Assembly: GCA_021647365.1 (NCBI GenBank)
Contig: JAKIUW010000011.1
Location: 1 to 64,000 of the forward strand
DNA length: 64,000 bases
Direction: 5' to 3'
DNA from: Cocleimonas sp.
GTDB lineage: Bacteria > Pseudomonadota > Gammaproteobacteria > Thiotrichales > Thiotrichaceae
This document shows positions 8,354-17,061 of this stretch, piece after piece. The translations under genes were made by a program, and so were the position numbers. The notes under the pieces were generated by a model. It was not told where the DNA came from. It searched no databases and saw nothing but the letters and a program-made list of their open reading frames with translations. Position 1 is the first letter of the stretch, and every line of letters starts with the position of its first letter.

Positions 8354-8947
8354 TTAAAGCCCGGTTAAGCCTGCTTTGGCTTTGTCGACTTTATTGGTAT
8401 TTTTAACTTTTATAAAATTGTACGATAATGTGATGTTAGTAATATCTTTATTCAGATTACTGTCAACAAAAAAGCGAACGGGCATTTCAACAGGAACTTT
8501 AGGTTTAAACTCTTGGTTGTTAAAACAAAAGCATTCTAGTTTTTTCAAATGTGATGCGGCTTCACCTGGGGCTACACTGGGTACTGCTTGGCCAATAATC
8601 ACCTGATCAGATCGATTTTCTGCGTAGTAGTTAATGGTGTATATTTTCCCTGGGGTTATATCCATTCTTTTTGTCATAGGATAAAACTTAACTGGAAATC
8701 CAGGAGAGGTTGCAGATAAAAAATCAATAGTGATTGTACGAGACTTGTCGACAATACCTATTATTTTCCCATCATAAACATTACTGTTGGTACGCCCATT
8801 TAAACCTGTTATGTCACAAAAAGTGTCGTATAACGGAACAAGCGCAAAGGCGAAAGCAAACATTCCAATAGGAACAAGAACCAACTTAATCCAAAAACTT
8901 TTGCTAATGGGTTGTCTGCTTGGTTGTGGACGATCTGATTCACTCAT
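8354..8947 (-). CDS. ctaG: Cytochrome c oxidase assembly protein Cox11/CtaG
   Basis: A 197-residue membrane-anchored copper chaperone needed to build the CuB site in subunit I. It has one N-terminal membrane helix (about 21-42), the conserved VPLYDTFCDITGLNGR segment just after it, and the copper-binding ECFCF motif (CFC) with the following NNQEFKP. It is located between a 39-residue membrane protein gene and ctaE. Confidence 0.93.
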   Translation of the reverse strand: MSESDRPQPSRQPISKSFWIKLVLVPIGMFAFAFALVPLYDTFCDITGLNGRTNSNVYDGKIIGIVDKSRTITIDFLSATSPGFPVKFYPMTKRMDITPGKIYTINYYAENRSDQVIIGQAVPSVAPGEAASHLKKLECFCFNNQEFKPKVPVEMPVRFFVDSNLNKDITNITLSYNFIKVKNTNKVDKAKAGLTGL

Positions 8948-8956
8948 AGTTAAAAA

Positions 8957-9076
8957 TCACTGGCTCATATAGATAGTGAAAGAAAAAATACCGAGCGCAA
9001 TAGCACCGACGATGAACGCTGTCATCCTTGCGCCTTTACGCTGTTTTGCTAATAATTTATCTTCAGTTAACGCCAT
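8957..9076 (-). CDS. Cytochrome oxidase small assembly protein (39 aa)
   Basis: A short frame encodes MALTEDKLLAKQRKGARMTA and continues into a single membrane helix ending TIYMSQ, 39 residues in all. It fits exactly between ctaD (gap 4 bases) and ctaG (gap 9 bases), with no other gene there. In many gammaproteobacteria this slot holds a tiny protein with a basic N-terminus and one helix, annotated as a small cytochrome oxidase assembly protein. The start is the only ATG giving tight packing. Function is inferred from position. Confidence 0.8.
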   Translation of the reverse strand: MALTEDKLLAKQRKGARMTAFIVGAIALGIFSFTIYMSQ

Positions 9077-9080
9077 GATA

Positions 9081-10724
9081 TTAGTGACCTATGTGACTTG
9101 TCTCTTCAAGAATCTGCTTTCTAGTTGGAGGTGTGTCAAACGTATGGTAAGGAGCAGGTGAATCTACAGACCACTCAAGACCTTTTGCACTTTCCCAAAC
9201 TCTTCCATTGACTGGCTTTCCGTTACGAATGCAGTCAACGATGATGTAAGTTAAGAGGATGAACGATGCACCAAATGCAAACCCACCAATACTTGAAATC
9301 ATATTGAAATCAGCGAATTGTAGTGAGTAGTCAGGAATACGACGAGGCATACCTGCAAGACCTAAGAAATGCTGAGGGAAGAATAGTACGTTCACTGAAA
9401 TAACTGCCCACCAAAAATGAACCTTGGCAAGCTTTTCGTTATACATGCGTCCACACCACTTTGGTAACCAATAGAAGACAGCAGCTATTATTGAGAATAG
9501 GGCACCTGTTACAAGTACATAGTGAAAATGTGCTACAACAAAATATGTATCTTGATATTGAATATCAGCTGGTGCAATACCGAGCATTAATCCTGAGAAT
9601 CCACCAATAGTAAATAATATTACAAAGGCTACTGCCCATAACATAGGTGTTTCAAAACTCATAGAACCGCGCCACATTGTTGTGATCCAGTTAAATACTT
9701 TAACACCAGTAGGAACAGAGATAAGAATAGTGGCATACATGAAATATAGTTGTCCGCCAATTGGCATACCAGCGAGAAACATATGATGCCCCCAAACTAC
9801 AAAGGAGAGGAGTGCAATTGATGCAGTCGCATAAACCATTGAACTGTAACCAAAGAGAGGTTTACGAGCGAAGGTCGGTATGATTTGAGAAACGATACCA
9901 AATGCAGGCAAAATCATAATATAAACTTCCGGGTGTCCGAAGAACCAGAAAATATGCTGGAACATAACCGGATCACCACCACCTGCCGCATCAAAGAAAC
10001 TAGTTCCAAAGTTACGATCAGTTAGCATCATAGTTACCGCGCCTGCCAATACAGGCATTGCAGCAATAAGCAAGAATGCAGTGATAAACCAAGTCCAAAC
10101 AAACAAAGGCATATCCATCAACTTCATGTCAGGAGCTCGCATATTCATAATAGTTGCAATAACGTTGATAGCTCCCATGATGGACGAGAAACCAAGCATG
10201 TGAATAGCAAAAATAAAGAAATCTGTGCTATCAGGGGCAAAAGTTGTTGATAGTGGGGCGTAGAAAGTCCAACCAAATGCTGGTGCGCCACCTTCCATAA
10301 ATAAAGTACTGAGTAGCATGGCTCCCGCAAAAGGAAGAATCCAGAAACTCCAGTTATTCATTCGTGGCAGTGCCATATCCTTGGCACCAATCATCAGTGG
10401 AATCTGCCAATTAGCCAAGCCAACGAAGGCTGGCATGATGGCGCCAAATACCATGATCAAACCATGCAAGGTTGTCATTTGATTAAAGAACTGTGGATCA
10501 AAAAACTGCATGCCTGGTTGAAATAATTCAGCACGGATATACATCGCCATTGCGCCACCAATAAGCAACATGGTGAAAGCAAACCAGATATAAAGTGTTC
10601 CAATATCTTTGTGGTTAGTTGTTTTAACCCAACGCATTAAACCTTTCTCAGGGCCGTGGTGATGGTCGTCATGAGAAGCATGCGTATCAATCTCATCTTG
10701 TAAATCGGTCGTTGTTGTAGACAT
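9081..10724 (-). CDS. ctaD: Cytochrome c oxidase subunit I (aa3 type)
   Basis: The 547-residue catalytic subunit, about twelve helices, carrying haem a, haem a3 and CuB; it reduces O2 to water and pumps protons. Visible ligands are the histidine in MTTLHGLIMVFGA (haem a), GHPEVYIMILPAFG with the cross-linked His and Tyr, the HH pair in VWGHHMF (CuB), and VAHFHYVLVTG (haem a and a3). The order ctaC-ctaD-small ORF-ctaG-ctaE is the classical one. It starts 12 bases after the ctaC stop. Length is normal. Confidence 0.97.
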   Translation of the reverse strand: MSTTTTDLQDEIDTHASHDDHHHGPEKGLMRWVKTTNHKDIGTLYIWFAFTMLLIGGAMAMYIRAELFQPGMQFFDPQFFNQMTTLHGLIMVFGAIMPAFVGLANWQIPLMIGAKDMALPRMNNWSFWILPFAGAMLLSTLFMEGGAPAFGWTFYAPLSTTFAPDSTDFFIFAIHMLGFSSIMGAINVIATIMNMRAPDMKLMDMPLFVWTWFITAFLLIAAMPVLAGAVTMMLTDRNFGTSFFDAAGGGDPVMFQHIFWFFGHPEVYIMILPAFGIVSQIIPTFARKPLFGYSSMVYATASIALLSFVVWGHHMFLAGMPIGGQLYFMYATILISVPTGVKVFNWITTMWRGSMSFETPMLWAVAFVILFTIGGFSGLMLGIAPADIQYQDTYFVVAHFHYVLVTGALFSIIAAVFYWLPKWCGRMYNEKLAKVHFWWAVISVNVLFFPQHFLGLAGMPRRIPDYSLQFADFNMISSIGGFAFGASFILLTYIIVDCIRNGKPVNGRVWESAKGLEWSVDSPAPYHTFDTPPTRKQILEETSHIGH

Positions 10725-10736
10725 TATGAGAATCTC

Positions 10737-11909
10737 CTATCGTGCTGACTTGATGGTTGAGGGCTGAACAATATCGCCTGCGCTGTTGCCTAGGGCATTT
10801 CGTTCGTAGGTGATGATTGCCGCTAAATCGCTATCGCTTAATTGTTTGCCAAAGGCTTGCATAGCTGTTCCGGCTTTACCATTTAATACTATGTTGATGT
10901 GAGTTTTCACATCGCCAGAAGCGATTGGGCTGCCTGTGATAGCGGGGAATACACCAGGAATACCTTGACCAGTAACACCGTGACAACTTGCACAGCTACC
11001 GCTGTAAACCTTTTGCCCTTGGGCCATTAGTTCTTCTTTAGTCCACTCTCTATCGCCAGCCGCCGCCGCAGCTTTTTGTTTTTCTTTTTGCTCGGCTATC
11101 CATGTTTTATAATCTGCTTCAGATTTTGCCTCAACTACAATAGGCATGAACCCGTGATCTTTTCCACAAAGCTCTGTACATTGACCGCGATAGACTCCGA
11201 TCTCGTCAATTTTTGCCCAAGAATCATTGATAAAGCCAGGGTTTGCGTCTTGTTTAACACCTAGGTCACGCACCCACCAAGAGTGGATTACATCATTCGA
11301 GGTCATAAGAAAGCGAATACGCTTGCCTGTAGGAAGCACAAGACGGTTATCAACATCTAACAGGTAGTTAGGATGTTTATCTCTCGCAACAATATCACGT
11401 GTCGCGTCTTTACTAGCTTGATCAAGACTACTAAAGAAGCTAACGCCTTCATCTAAATATTCGTATTGCCATTTCCATTGATAACCTGTGATTTTAACGG
11501 TCATATCTGCTTTTTCAGTGTTTTCTAAGTCAATTAGAACTTTCGTAGCGGGGAAGGCAATGGCGATTAATACAGCAAGAGGCACTAAAGTCCAAACTAA
11601 CTCAACCGCCGTACTTTCATGAAAGTTTGATGCAACTGCGCCCCGGGATTTACGGTGAAAGATCATTGACCAGATCATTACACCGAATACTAATATCGCT
11701 ATACCAACACAGACCCAGAAAATCAGCATGTGTAGGCTGTATATGTCTCGGCTTATGGAGGTGACACCTTCGGGAAGGTTTAACCCATATTCAGCTTGTA
11801 CAAACTGAGGGGTTAGTAACGATGATAAAAGAATAATTCTAACGAATGCTAGATTCTTTTTAAGATGTGTAATGAATGAAAGACGGGGTGAAAATCTTTT
11901 ACCTAGCAT
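10737..11909 (-). CDS. ctaC: Cytochrome c oxidase subunit II fused to cytochrome c (caa3-like)
   Basis: A 390-residue periplasmic-facing subunit that accepts electrons at CuA. After an N-terminal leader and two membrane helices, the cupredoxin domain carries the first CuA histidine in DVIHSWWVRDLG and the cluster GQCTELCGKDHGFM. A C-terminal cytochrome c domain follows with GSCASCHG (CxxCH) and a methionine in GTAMQAFGK. The fusion gives the oxidase its own haem c electron entry, to which the operon's dihaem cytochrome may dock. It is the first gene of the minus-strand oxidase operon. The N-terminus is long (about 38 residues of leader) and could start later. Confidence 0.94.
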   Translation of the reverse strand: MLGKRFSPRLSFITHLKKNLAFVRIILLSSLLTPQFVQAEYGLNLPEGVTSISRDIYSLHMLIFWVCVGIAILVFGVMIWSMIFHRKSRGAVASNFHESTAVELVWTLVPLAVLIAIAFPATKVLIDLENTEKADMTVKITGYQWKWQYEYLDEGVSFFSSLDQASKDATRDIVARDKHPNYLLDVDNRLVLPTGKRIRFLMTSNDVIHSWWVRDLGVKQDANPGFINDSWAKIDEIGVYRGQCTELCGKDHGFMPIVVEAKSEADYKTWIAEQKEKQKAAAAAGDREWTKEELMAQGQKVYSGSCASCHGVTGQGIPGVFPAITGSPIASGDVKTHINIVLNGKAGTAMQAFGKQLSDSDLAAIITYERNALGNSAGDIVQPSTIKSAR

Positions 11910-12035
11910 ACAGCCTCCTCTGATATGCAGCCTTATTTTATTTCCGTTAAATAAAATAAGGTATTTGTTGTTTCGAAAGTAAACTAAGAAACATACAAGC
12001 CAAACAATAAAACTCTAATATTTAAAAATTTGTCA

Positions 12036-12049
12036 TTGATAAATATCAA
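12036..12049. promoter_or_regulatory. FNR/ANR-type operator
   Basis: TTGATAAATATCAA is a perfect match to the FNR-family consensus TTGAT-N4-ATCAA. Its centre is about 133 bases before the ctaC start and 165 before the ctaA start, so it could control both units with oxygen supply. Repression or activation cannot be decided without transcription start sites. Confidence 0.65.
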
Positions 12050-12065
12050 AAACCTGTGAATTTTT

Positions 12066-12078
12066 CTGTAGTCTACAG
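12066..12078. promoter_or_regulatory. Palindrome CTGTAG-T-CTACAG
   Basis: A perfect 6-bp inverted repeat with a one-base centre, 17 bases after the FNR-type box and just before a TATAAT. It may be the operator of another regulator of the oxidase genes; I do not recognise which. Confidence 0.35.
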
Positions 12079-12207
12079 TCTCAAAATATAATTAGCTATT
12101 ATTTATTTTGCTTAATTTACCGAGGGTATTTTGCAGATTATATGAAAGCTAGTGGTTTTGTAAATGCGTGCTAATATCTAAGCACTTATATAGTAGGATT
12201 CTTTATA

Positions 12208-13182
12208 ATGAGTGGTAACAATACATTCTTTGGTAGATTGGCAGGTTTTGCAGTACTTCTGGCGCTCATTGTGATTGTTTTAGGAGCTTATACGCGGTTG
12301 TCTGACGCAGGGCTTGGTTGTCCTGACTGGCCGGGTTGCTACGGCCAACTAAGCGTTCCTGATAAAGTAGAAAGCAATGAGTTTGAACGTCCATTAGAGC
12401 ATGGTAAAGCTTGGAAGGAAATGATCCATCGTTATGTTGCTGGAACTTTAGGGTTGTTAATTCTGGCTATATTATTTATGGTGATAAAAGGCTTGCCGAA
12501 AATTAAACAGTCTCTAGGTTTGCCTTTGTTACTATTAGCAACCGTAATATTTCAAGTTTTGTTGGGAATGTGGACGGTTACACTTTTACTCAGTCCTATG
12601 ATTGTGACTGCACACTTAATGGGTGGCATGACAACATTATCGTTGTTATGGTGGTTGTTCCTGAATCAGAAAAAATCTGTTAAGCCCCGTTCCTATGTAG
12701 TAATGTCAGGATTGAAAATGGCTGCTGCGATCGGCTTGTTTTTTGTTGTTGTCCAAATATTCCTGGGTGGTTGGACGAGTTCTAACTATGCAGCGGTTGC
12801 TTGTGGTGTAGATTTTCCTACCTGTGCCTCTCAGTGGTGGCCAAAAATGGATTTTGCTAATGGCTTTGAATTATCACATAAGCCTGATGTTAACTATGAA
12901 TTTGGTGTTTTGGATAGTCCTGCGAGAATGGCTATTCAGATGGTACATCGAATAGGTGCTTTGGTTGTTTTTATCTATTTGATTGGTTTGGCACTATCCT
13001 TGTTAAAATATTATAAAGGCTTGGCGATATTTTTATCAGTAGTACTTTTTTTGCAAGTAAGTTTAGGTATTATGAATGTAGTATTCGCATTACCATTGTT
13101 AATTGCCGTTTTGCATAATTTGGTTGCTGCATTATTGTTACTTACCGTTATAGCGATTAATCATAAACTTTTTAAGCCATAG
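12208..13182 (+). CDS. ctaA: Haem A synthase (COX15/CtaA)
   Basis: A 324-residue, eight-helix membrane enzyme that oxidises the methyl group of haem O to give haem A. The conserved haem ligands lie in EMIHRYVAG, TAHLMGG, MVHRIGA and LHNLVAA. The first periplasmic loop has the cysteine pair in GCPDWPGCYGQ. It is the first gene of the plus-strand unit ctaA-(thioredoxin-like)-ctaB-DUF2970, divergent from the oxidase structural genes, supplying the cofactor for ctaD. Confidence 0.93.
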   Translation: MSGNNTFFGRLAGFAVLLALIVIVLGAYTRLSDAGLGCPDWPGCYGQLSVPDKVESNEFERPLEHGKAWKEMIHRYVAGTLGLLILAILFMVIKGLPKIKQSLGLPLLLLATVIFQVLLGMWTVTLLLSPMIVTAHLMGGMTTLSLLWWLFLNQKKSVKPRSYVVMSGLKMAAAIGLFFVVVQIFLGGWTSSNYAAVACGVDFPTCASQWWPKMDFANGFELSHKPDVNYEFGVLDSPARMAIQMVHRIGALVVFIYLIGLALSLLKYYKGLAIFLSVVLFLQVSLGIMNVVFALPLLIAVLHNLVAALLLLTVIAINHKLFKP

Positions 13183-13237
13183 TGGTATGCCGTTTTTTAT
13201 TAATGTTTGATTGAAATACTTTTTTTGGATTTAAATA

Positions 13238-13813
13238 ATGGATACTGGGAAAAAATCGTTTTTGTGGTTGGTTGCTGTTTTTGTAGCCCCAATTTTATTA
13301 GGTACATTATTGTTTTTTAACTTAGAAAGGCTAGGTTTTGAAAAAGGGAGTGTTAATTATGGGGTGTTAGTTCAACCCGCATTTCCAGTACAAGTACATG
13401 ATTTAATGCTTGATGATAAAGTAGCGTTAAGAGAAGAGACTCTCGCTAAAAAATGGACAATGTTATATATCGAACCCGATGAATGTGACAAACTTTGTTT
13501 GGATCGCCTATTATTGATTAAGCGAGTTAGAATTTTAATGAATGAACAGATGCGTCGTGTACGTACTACGCTAGTTTCAAATAAAGAAATAGATACTTCT
13601 ATTTTAAAAAAGCAGAACCCTGATTTGGTGCTAACACATGTTGATATGGCGGCTTCAGACTTTTTAAAGCAGTATCCTGAAGTCAATAAATCGCCTATAT
13701 ATTTACATGATCCTTTAGGTAATTTGATGATGTATTATCCGCAAGTTGATCTTGATGCCAAAAAAATGATTAAAGACCTGCTGAAACTTCTTAAATACTC
13801 CCACCTTGGATAA
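13238..13813 (+). CDS. Membrane-anchored thioredoxin-like oxidase assembly protein
   Basis: A 191-residue protein with one N-terminal membrane helix (about residues 7-28) and a periplasmic domain that looks like a diverged Sco/thioredoxin fold. It keeps a cysteine pair in EPDECDKLCLDRL (C-x3-C, as in Sco proteins). Genes of this kind regularly lie between SURF1 or ctaA and ctaB in gammaproteobacterial oxidase clusters. A role in copper delivery or thiol reduction of CuA is an inference. The stop is only 4 bases before the ctaB ATG. Confidence 0.7.
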   Translation: MDTGKKSFLWLVAVFVAPILLGTLLFFNLERLGFEKGSVNYGVLVQPAFPVQVHDLMLDDKVALREETLAKKWTMLYIEPDECDKLCLDRLLLIKRVRILMNEQMRRVRTTLVSNKEIDTSILKKQNPDLVLTHVDMAASDFLKQYPEVNKSPIYLHDPLGNLMMYYPQVDLDAKKMIKDLLKLLKYSHLG

Positions 13814-13817
13814 GTAT

Positions 13818-14726
13818 ATGCCTAATAGCGCAACGTCATCTACGAACTTGAAGCCTACATTGTCAGATTTTTTGACCTTGTGTAAGGTGAAAGTTGTGAT
13901 GCTGATTATGCTAACAGCCGTTGTGGGTATGTTTTTAGCGACTCCTGGCTTGCCTCCCATGCATTTGGTCGTTTTGGCTTCGATCGGGATTGCACTTGCT
14001 TCTTCGTCTGCTGCTGTTTTTAATCATGTTATTGATCAAAAAATAGACAATGAAATGGCTAGAACACATAGAAGACCATTGCCAGAAGGTAAAATAACAT
14101 CTAAAACAGCTTTGATTTTTGGTGTAGTCATCGGTGTGATTGGAATTGGAACGCTGGGAATAGGTGTGAATTTGTTAACGGCTACATTGACCTTATTGGC
14201 ATTAATTGGCTATGCCGTTTTTTATACGATGTACCTAAAGAGAGCAACACCTCAAAACATAGTGATTGGTGGCGCTGCAGGTGCCGCGCCACCATTATTG
14301 GGTTGGACGGCAATCACCAATTCAATAGAGTTGGGTGCATTGTTATTATTTTTAATTATATTCATTTGGACACCCCCCCACTTTTGGGCCTTGGCAATAC
14401 ACCGTAAAAAGGAATATGCAAAAGTGAACGTGCCAATGTTACCTGTCACGCATGGGCATTATTTTACGCGTATTCAAATTCTTCTCTACACCATTTTATT
14501 AGTTGTGATTACAGTTATTCCATATTTGGTAGGAATGAGTGGTCTAATATATCTTGTTGGTGCCATGATATTGGGTGTTGGTTTTTTATACTATGCTATT
14601 CAAATGCTGCGTTTACCAGAAGATAAGCAACTTCCCATGAAGACCTTTGGATATTCAATAAATTATTTAATGATTTTATTTATTATATTACTGATTGATC
14701 ATTATTATTTAATACGTTTGGCTTAA
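13818..14726 (+). CDS. ctaB: Protohaem IX farnesyltransferase (haem O synthase)
   Basis: A 302-residue UbiA-family prenyltransferase that adds a farnesyl group to haem B, feeding CtaA. The polyprenyl-diphosphate motif is in FNHVIDQKIDNEMARTH (D-x3-D), followed by RRPLPEG. The segment WTPPHFWALAI is a family hallmark. About nine helices are expected. I prefer the ATG at 13818 over the in-frame TTG at 13806, since it gives the usual N-terminus and avoids overlap with the preceding gene. The codons for TPPHF happen to match the core of the G-run repeat, but this is native sequence. Confidence 0.93.
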   Translation: MPNSATSSTNLKPTLSDFLTLCKVKVVMLIMLTAVVGMFLATPGLPPMHLVVLASIGIALASSSAAVFNHVIDQKIDNEMARTHRRPLPEGKITSKTALIFGVVIGVIGIGTLGIGVNLLTATLTLLALIGYAVFYTMYLKRATPQNIVIGGAAGAAPPLLGWTAITNSIELGALLLFLIIFIWTPPHFWALAIHRKKEYAKVNVPMLPVTHGHYFTRIQILLYTILLVVITVIPYLVGMSGLIYLVGAMILGVGFLYYAIQMLRLPEDKQLPMKTFGYSINYLMILFIILLIDHYYLIRLA

Positions 14727-14739
14727 TACAGGTTAGCTT

Positions 14740-14928
14740 ATGGAATTTTTACGTGTCATTAGAAGTGTACTGTCTGCCATGATAGGTGTGCAAAAAAAGA
14801 AAAACCTCGAAGAGGATTTTTCTAAAAGTAGCGCTACGCCCTTCATCATAGCAGGCCTTATAATGACATTGTTATTTATCCTTGCGGTATGGGGCGTTGT
14901 ACAATTTGCACTTAAGGCAAACAGTTGA
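14740..14928 (+). CDS. DUF2970 small membrane protein
   Basis: A 62-residue protein with an amphipathic N-terminus (RVIRSVLSAMIGVQKKKN, then EEDF) and one strong C-terminal helix (about residues 35-57). This matches the DUF2970 family, whose genes commonly sit in or near cytochrome oxidase clusters. It starts 13 bases after ctaB. Its role is unknown; membership of the oxidase assembly set is inferred from position. Confidence 0.75.
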   Translation: MEFLRVIRSVLSAMIGVQKKKNLEEDFSKSSATPFIIAGLIMTLLFILAVWGVVQFALKANS

Positions 14929-15266
14929 AATCAACAGAAGAAGACAGTAGTATTTTATTAAATAATAACCTCCTAATATACTGATTTATAAATATTTTTG
15001 CGTAATTACTTTTAGCGGTGTTACACTAGAACCCAATATTTAAAATAGTTAAGTAAAAGCGCACCTTATATATTTGACTTACCGTCACTTATCGATTGAA
15101 TTGGTACTTTGAATTGACATTTATCAAGAATGAGGGATAAATGCTTATATATGTAGTAGCGCAAGAGTATCCTTTAAACTCTTGTTTTTATTATTTTAGA
15201 GTACTATCTAAAATTAAAGTGGCATCAAAAACATGATATATAACCCATCACTAGGAGAAATTTGAC
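14929..15266. other. Intergenic stretch with a candidate promoter
   Basis: A 338-base gap with no gene. It contains a sigma-70-like promoter (15114-15141) for the DUF2189 gene, implying a leader of about 120 bases. No terminator for the ctaA unit is clear. Confidence 0.5.
15114..15141 (+). promoter_or_regulatory. Candidate sigma-70 promoter of the DUF2189 gene
   Basis: TTGACA (15114-15119), a 16-base spacer, then GATAAA (15136-15141), which keeps the central four bases of a -10 box. It lies about 125 bases before the start codon. Confidence 0.45.
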
Positions 15267-16124
15267 ATGGCGGTAGCTGATCAAGACATACTTCATGAAG
15301 AAGAAGAGTTTGACTATTCTCAGAAAATCGAGATTCGTAAACTAGATAGTAGTGCACCAATGCGTTGGTTGAGCAAAGGCATTAGTGACTTTAAAGTGTC
15401 GCCGATGTTAAGCCTCAGCTACGGAATTATTTACGCTGCAATCGGTTTGTTGCTAATTTGGCTAACCTATAAAAATCCTCTGTATACATTTGGAATGGTG
15501 ACAGTTTTTTACCTCTTAGGCCCTGTAATCGCTGTTGGCCTTTATTGTATCAGTCGGCATATTGAAGCGGGTGTAAAACCTAGCTTTGGAGAAGGTTGTC
15601 GTGCCATGTGCTACAACCCCGTCGGTATAGCAGGTTTCTCGATTGTTATTGGGATGTTAGTGATTTTCTGGGTTTTAATATCAGGAACATTGTTTGCCGT
15701 TCATTTTGGTTCGTTAAATATTCATGGTGGCTTTTTTAATACATTTCTAGGAAATAAAGATAGTCTTCAGTTTACAGGTCTATTAGTTCTTATCGGTTTG
15801 GTTTTTTCGATAGTCAGCTTCATGCTGAGTGCTATTTCAATTCCTTTAATGACTCATCGAAAAGCTGACGTAGTTACAGCAATGATAACGAGTGTAAGGG
15901 CTGTAAAAAAGAACCCTGTTGTAATGTTTACGTGGGCTTTTGCTATTGTGGCTCTTATCGGGCTTGGGTTTGCATTTGCTTTCATCGGTATCGCAGTTAC
16001 ACTTCCAATCGTTGGTCATGCAAGTTGGCATGCATATAGAGAGCTGGTTGTTGATGATAGAATTATGACAGCGGATGATTGTGACTTACCTGTATTCCCT
16101 TATATGAAAGGGAAGCTAAAATAG
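15267..16124 (+). CDS. DUF2189 polytopic membrane protein
   Basis: A 285-residue inner-membrane protein with a hydrophilic N-terminus of about 45 residues and around six helices. The pattern VSPMLSLSYGIIYAAIG, then GPVIAVGLYCISRHIEAG and SWHAYRELV near the end are DUF2189 signatures. Its function is unknown; members are often found near cytochrome oxidase genes, as here between the ctaA unit and the Sco gene. The start is supported by an AGGAG ribosome site 10 bases upstream. An intrinsic terminator follows. Confidence 0.8.
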   Translation: MAVADQDILHEEEEFDYSQKIEIRKLDSSAPMRWLSKGISDFKVSPMLSLSYGIIYAAIGLLLIWLTYKNPLYTFGMVTVFYLLGPVIAVGLYCISRHIEAGVKPSFGEGCRAMCYNPVGIAGFSIVIGMLVIFWVLISGTLFAVHFGSLNIHGGFFNTFLGNKDSLQFTGLLVLIGLVFSIVSFMLSAISIPLMTHRKADVVTAMITSVRAVKKNPVVMFTWAFAIVALIGLGFAFAFIGIAVTLPIVGHASWHAYRELVVDDRIMTADDCDLPVFPYMKGKLK

Positions 16125-16154
16125 CCTTCATATGTTTAGTTTAAATTAATAGAA

Positions 16155-16188
16155 AAGCCTTTGCGATAGCCGCAAGGGCTTTTTTATT
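16155..16188 (+). terminator. Intrinsic terminator after the DUF2189 gene
   Basis: AAGCCTTTGCG and CGCAAGGGCTT form an 11-bp stem with one G-T pair and a 5-base loop, followed by TTTTTATTT. It lies about 30 bases after the stop codon. Confidence 0.85.
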
Positions 16189-16305
16189 TGCTAGGGATAT
16201 ACTCTCTCGTAAAGCTCTCATATTTTAATGACTATTAAAAAGTAGTATTACCTTTATTGAGATATACTCATCGGGTAATTTTTTGGAAAAAGGTTTAAAA
16301 ACTCG

Positions 16306-16908
16306 ATGAAAATCATCTTGCCGTTAGCAGTAATTGCATTCATTTTAGGTATTAGTTTAGGTTTGACGTACTTTGATGTTGACAAGAATAATGGTAACAA
16401 CAAGGGGCTAAATGCTTCACAAATGAACTACCCCGCCGGGGGTAACTTTACCTTGCACGAGGGTGATAAAAGCGTGAGCCTTTCTGATTATGATGGAAAG
16501 ATCCGTTTTATTTTCTTTGGCTATACTTCTTGTCCTGATATTTGCCCGACTTCTTTGGCATTTGTAAGCTCTTCACTAAAACAACTGACTCCCAAAGAAT
16601 TAGCTCAAGTCAAAGTGTTTTTTATTAGTGTTGACCCTGATCGTGACAATGTTGAAAAACTACACGATTATACAAAATATTTCCATCCAAATATTGTAGG
16701 TGTTACAGGAACAAAGTCTGAGATTGATGAAGTAGTAAAAAAATATGGAGCTGCTTATCGCAAGGTAAAAAGTGACTCTGCTATGGGCTATTTGGTTGAT
16801 CATTCAGCATCCATTTATGTGGTGGGTAAAAACGGCAAAGTCGTGGATATGTTGCCACATGGCCTGCCCGTTGAGGCAATAACAAAAACAATTCGTCAAC
16901 TGTTGTAA
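16306..16908 (+). CDS. Sco1/SenC family copper chaperone
   Basis: A 200-residue membrane-anchored thioredoxin-fold protein that loads copper or reduces the CuA cysteines of oxidase subunit II. It has an N-terminal helix (residues 4-22), the metal-binding C76-x3-C80 in TSCPDICPTS and the distal histidine H166 in VDHSAS. The ISVDPDRD segment is also typical. It is separated from the ctaA unit by the DUF2189 gene and its terminator, so it has its own promoter. Confidence 0.92.
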   Translation: MKIILPLAVIAFILGISLGLTYFDVDKNNGNNKGLNASQMNYPAGGNFTLHEGDKSVSLSDYDGKIRFIFFGYTSCPDICPTSLAFVSSSLKQLTPKELAQVKVFFISVDPDRDNVEKLHDYTKYFHPNIVGVTGTKSEIDEVVKKYGAAYRKVKSDSAMGYLVDHSASIYVVGKNGKVVDMLPHGLPVEAITKTIRQLL

Positions 16909-16921
16909 GCGTACCCTTTAG

Positions 16922-16947
16922 TCATGTAAAAGTAGGGGGTGTACTTT
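16922..16947 (+). repeat. G-run repeat copy (short G run)
   Basis: TCATGTAAAAGTA, then five G and TGTACTTT, one G shorter than most. It lies between the Sco gene and prfB. Confidence 0.85.
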
Positions 16948-17061
16948 TAAGAATTTATTAATTCTTACTCGTTAATCAAGACTTATCTTCTAGCTTTATT
17001 CAAGGTATCATTGTCGCTGTTAATTATAAAATTTAAGCGAAAGTGCAACGGAACTACAAGC

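Larger units (their letters stand above)
11910..12207. promoter_or_regulatory. Divergent oxidase control region
   Basis: About 300 bases between the start codons of ctaC (minus) and ctaA (plus). It is AT-rich and contains an FNR-type box (12036-12049), a second perfect palindrome CTGTAG-T-CTACAG (12066-12078) and a TATAAT on the plus strand (12086-12091). Both transcription units very probably start here. Confidence 0.6.

Noticed and set aside
13806..13817. TTG start of ctaB at 13806
   Set aside because: It would overlap the previous gene and extend beyond the normal N-terminus; ATG at 13818 fits better.
14366..14386. ACACCCCCCCACTTTT inside ctaB, identical to the core of the G-run repeat
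   Set aside because: It encodes TPPHFW, conserved in all haem O synthases, and the flanks (CATCATG side) do not match. The identity is a codon-level coincidence, not a repeat copy.
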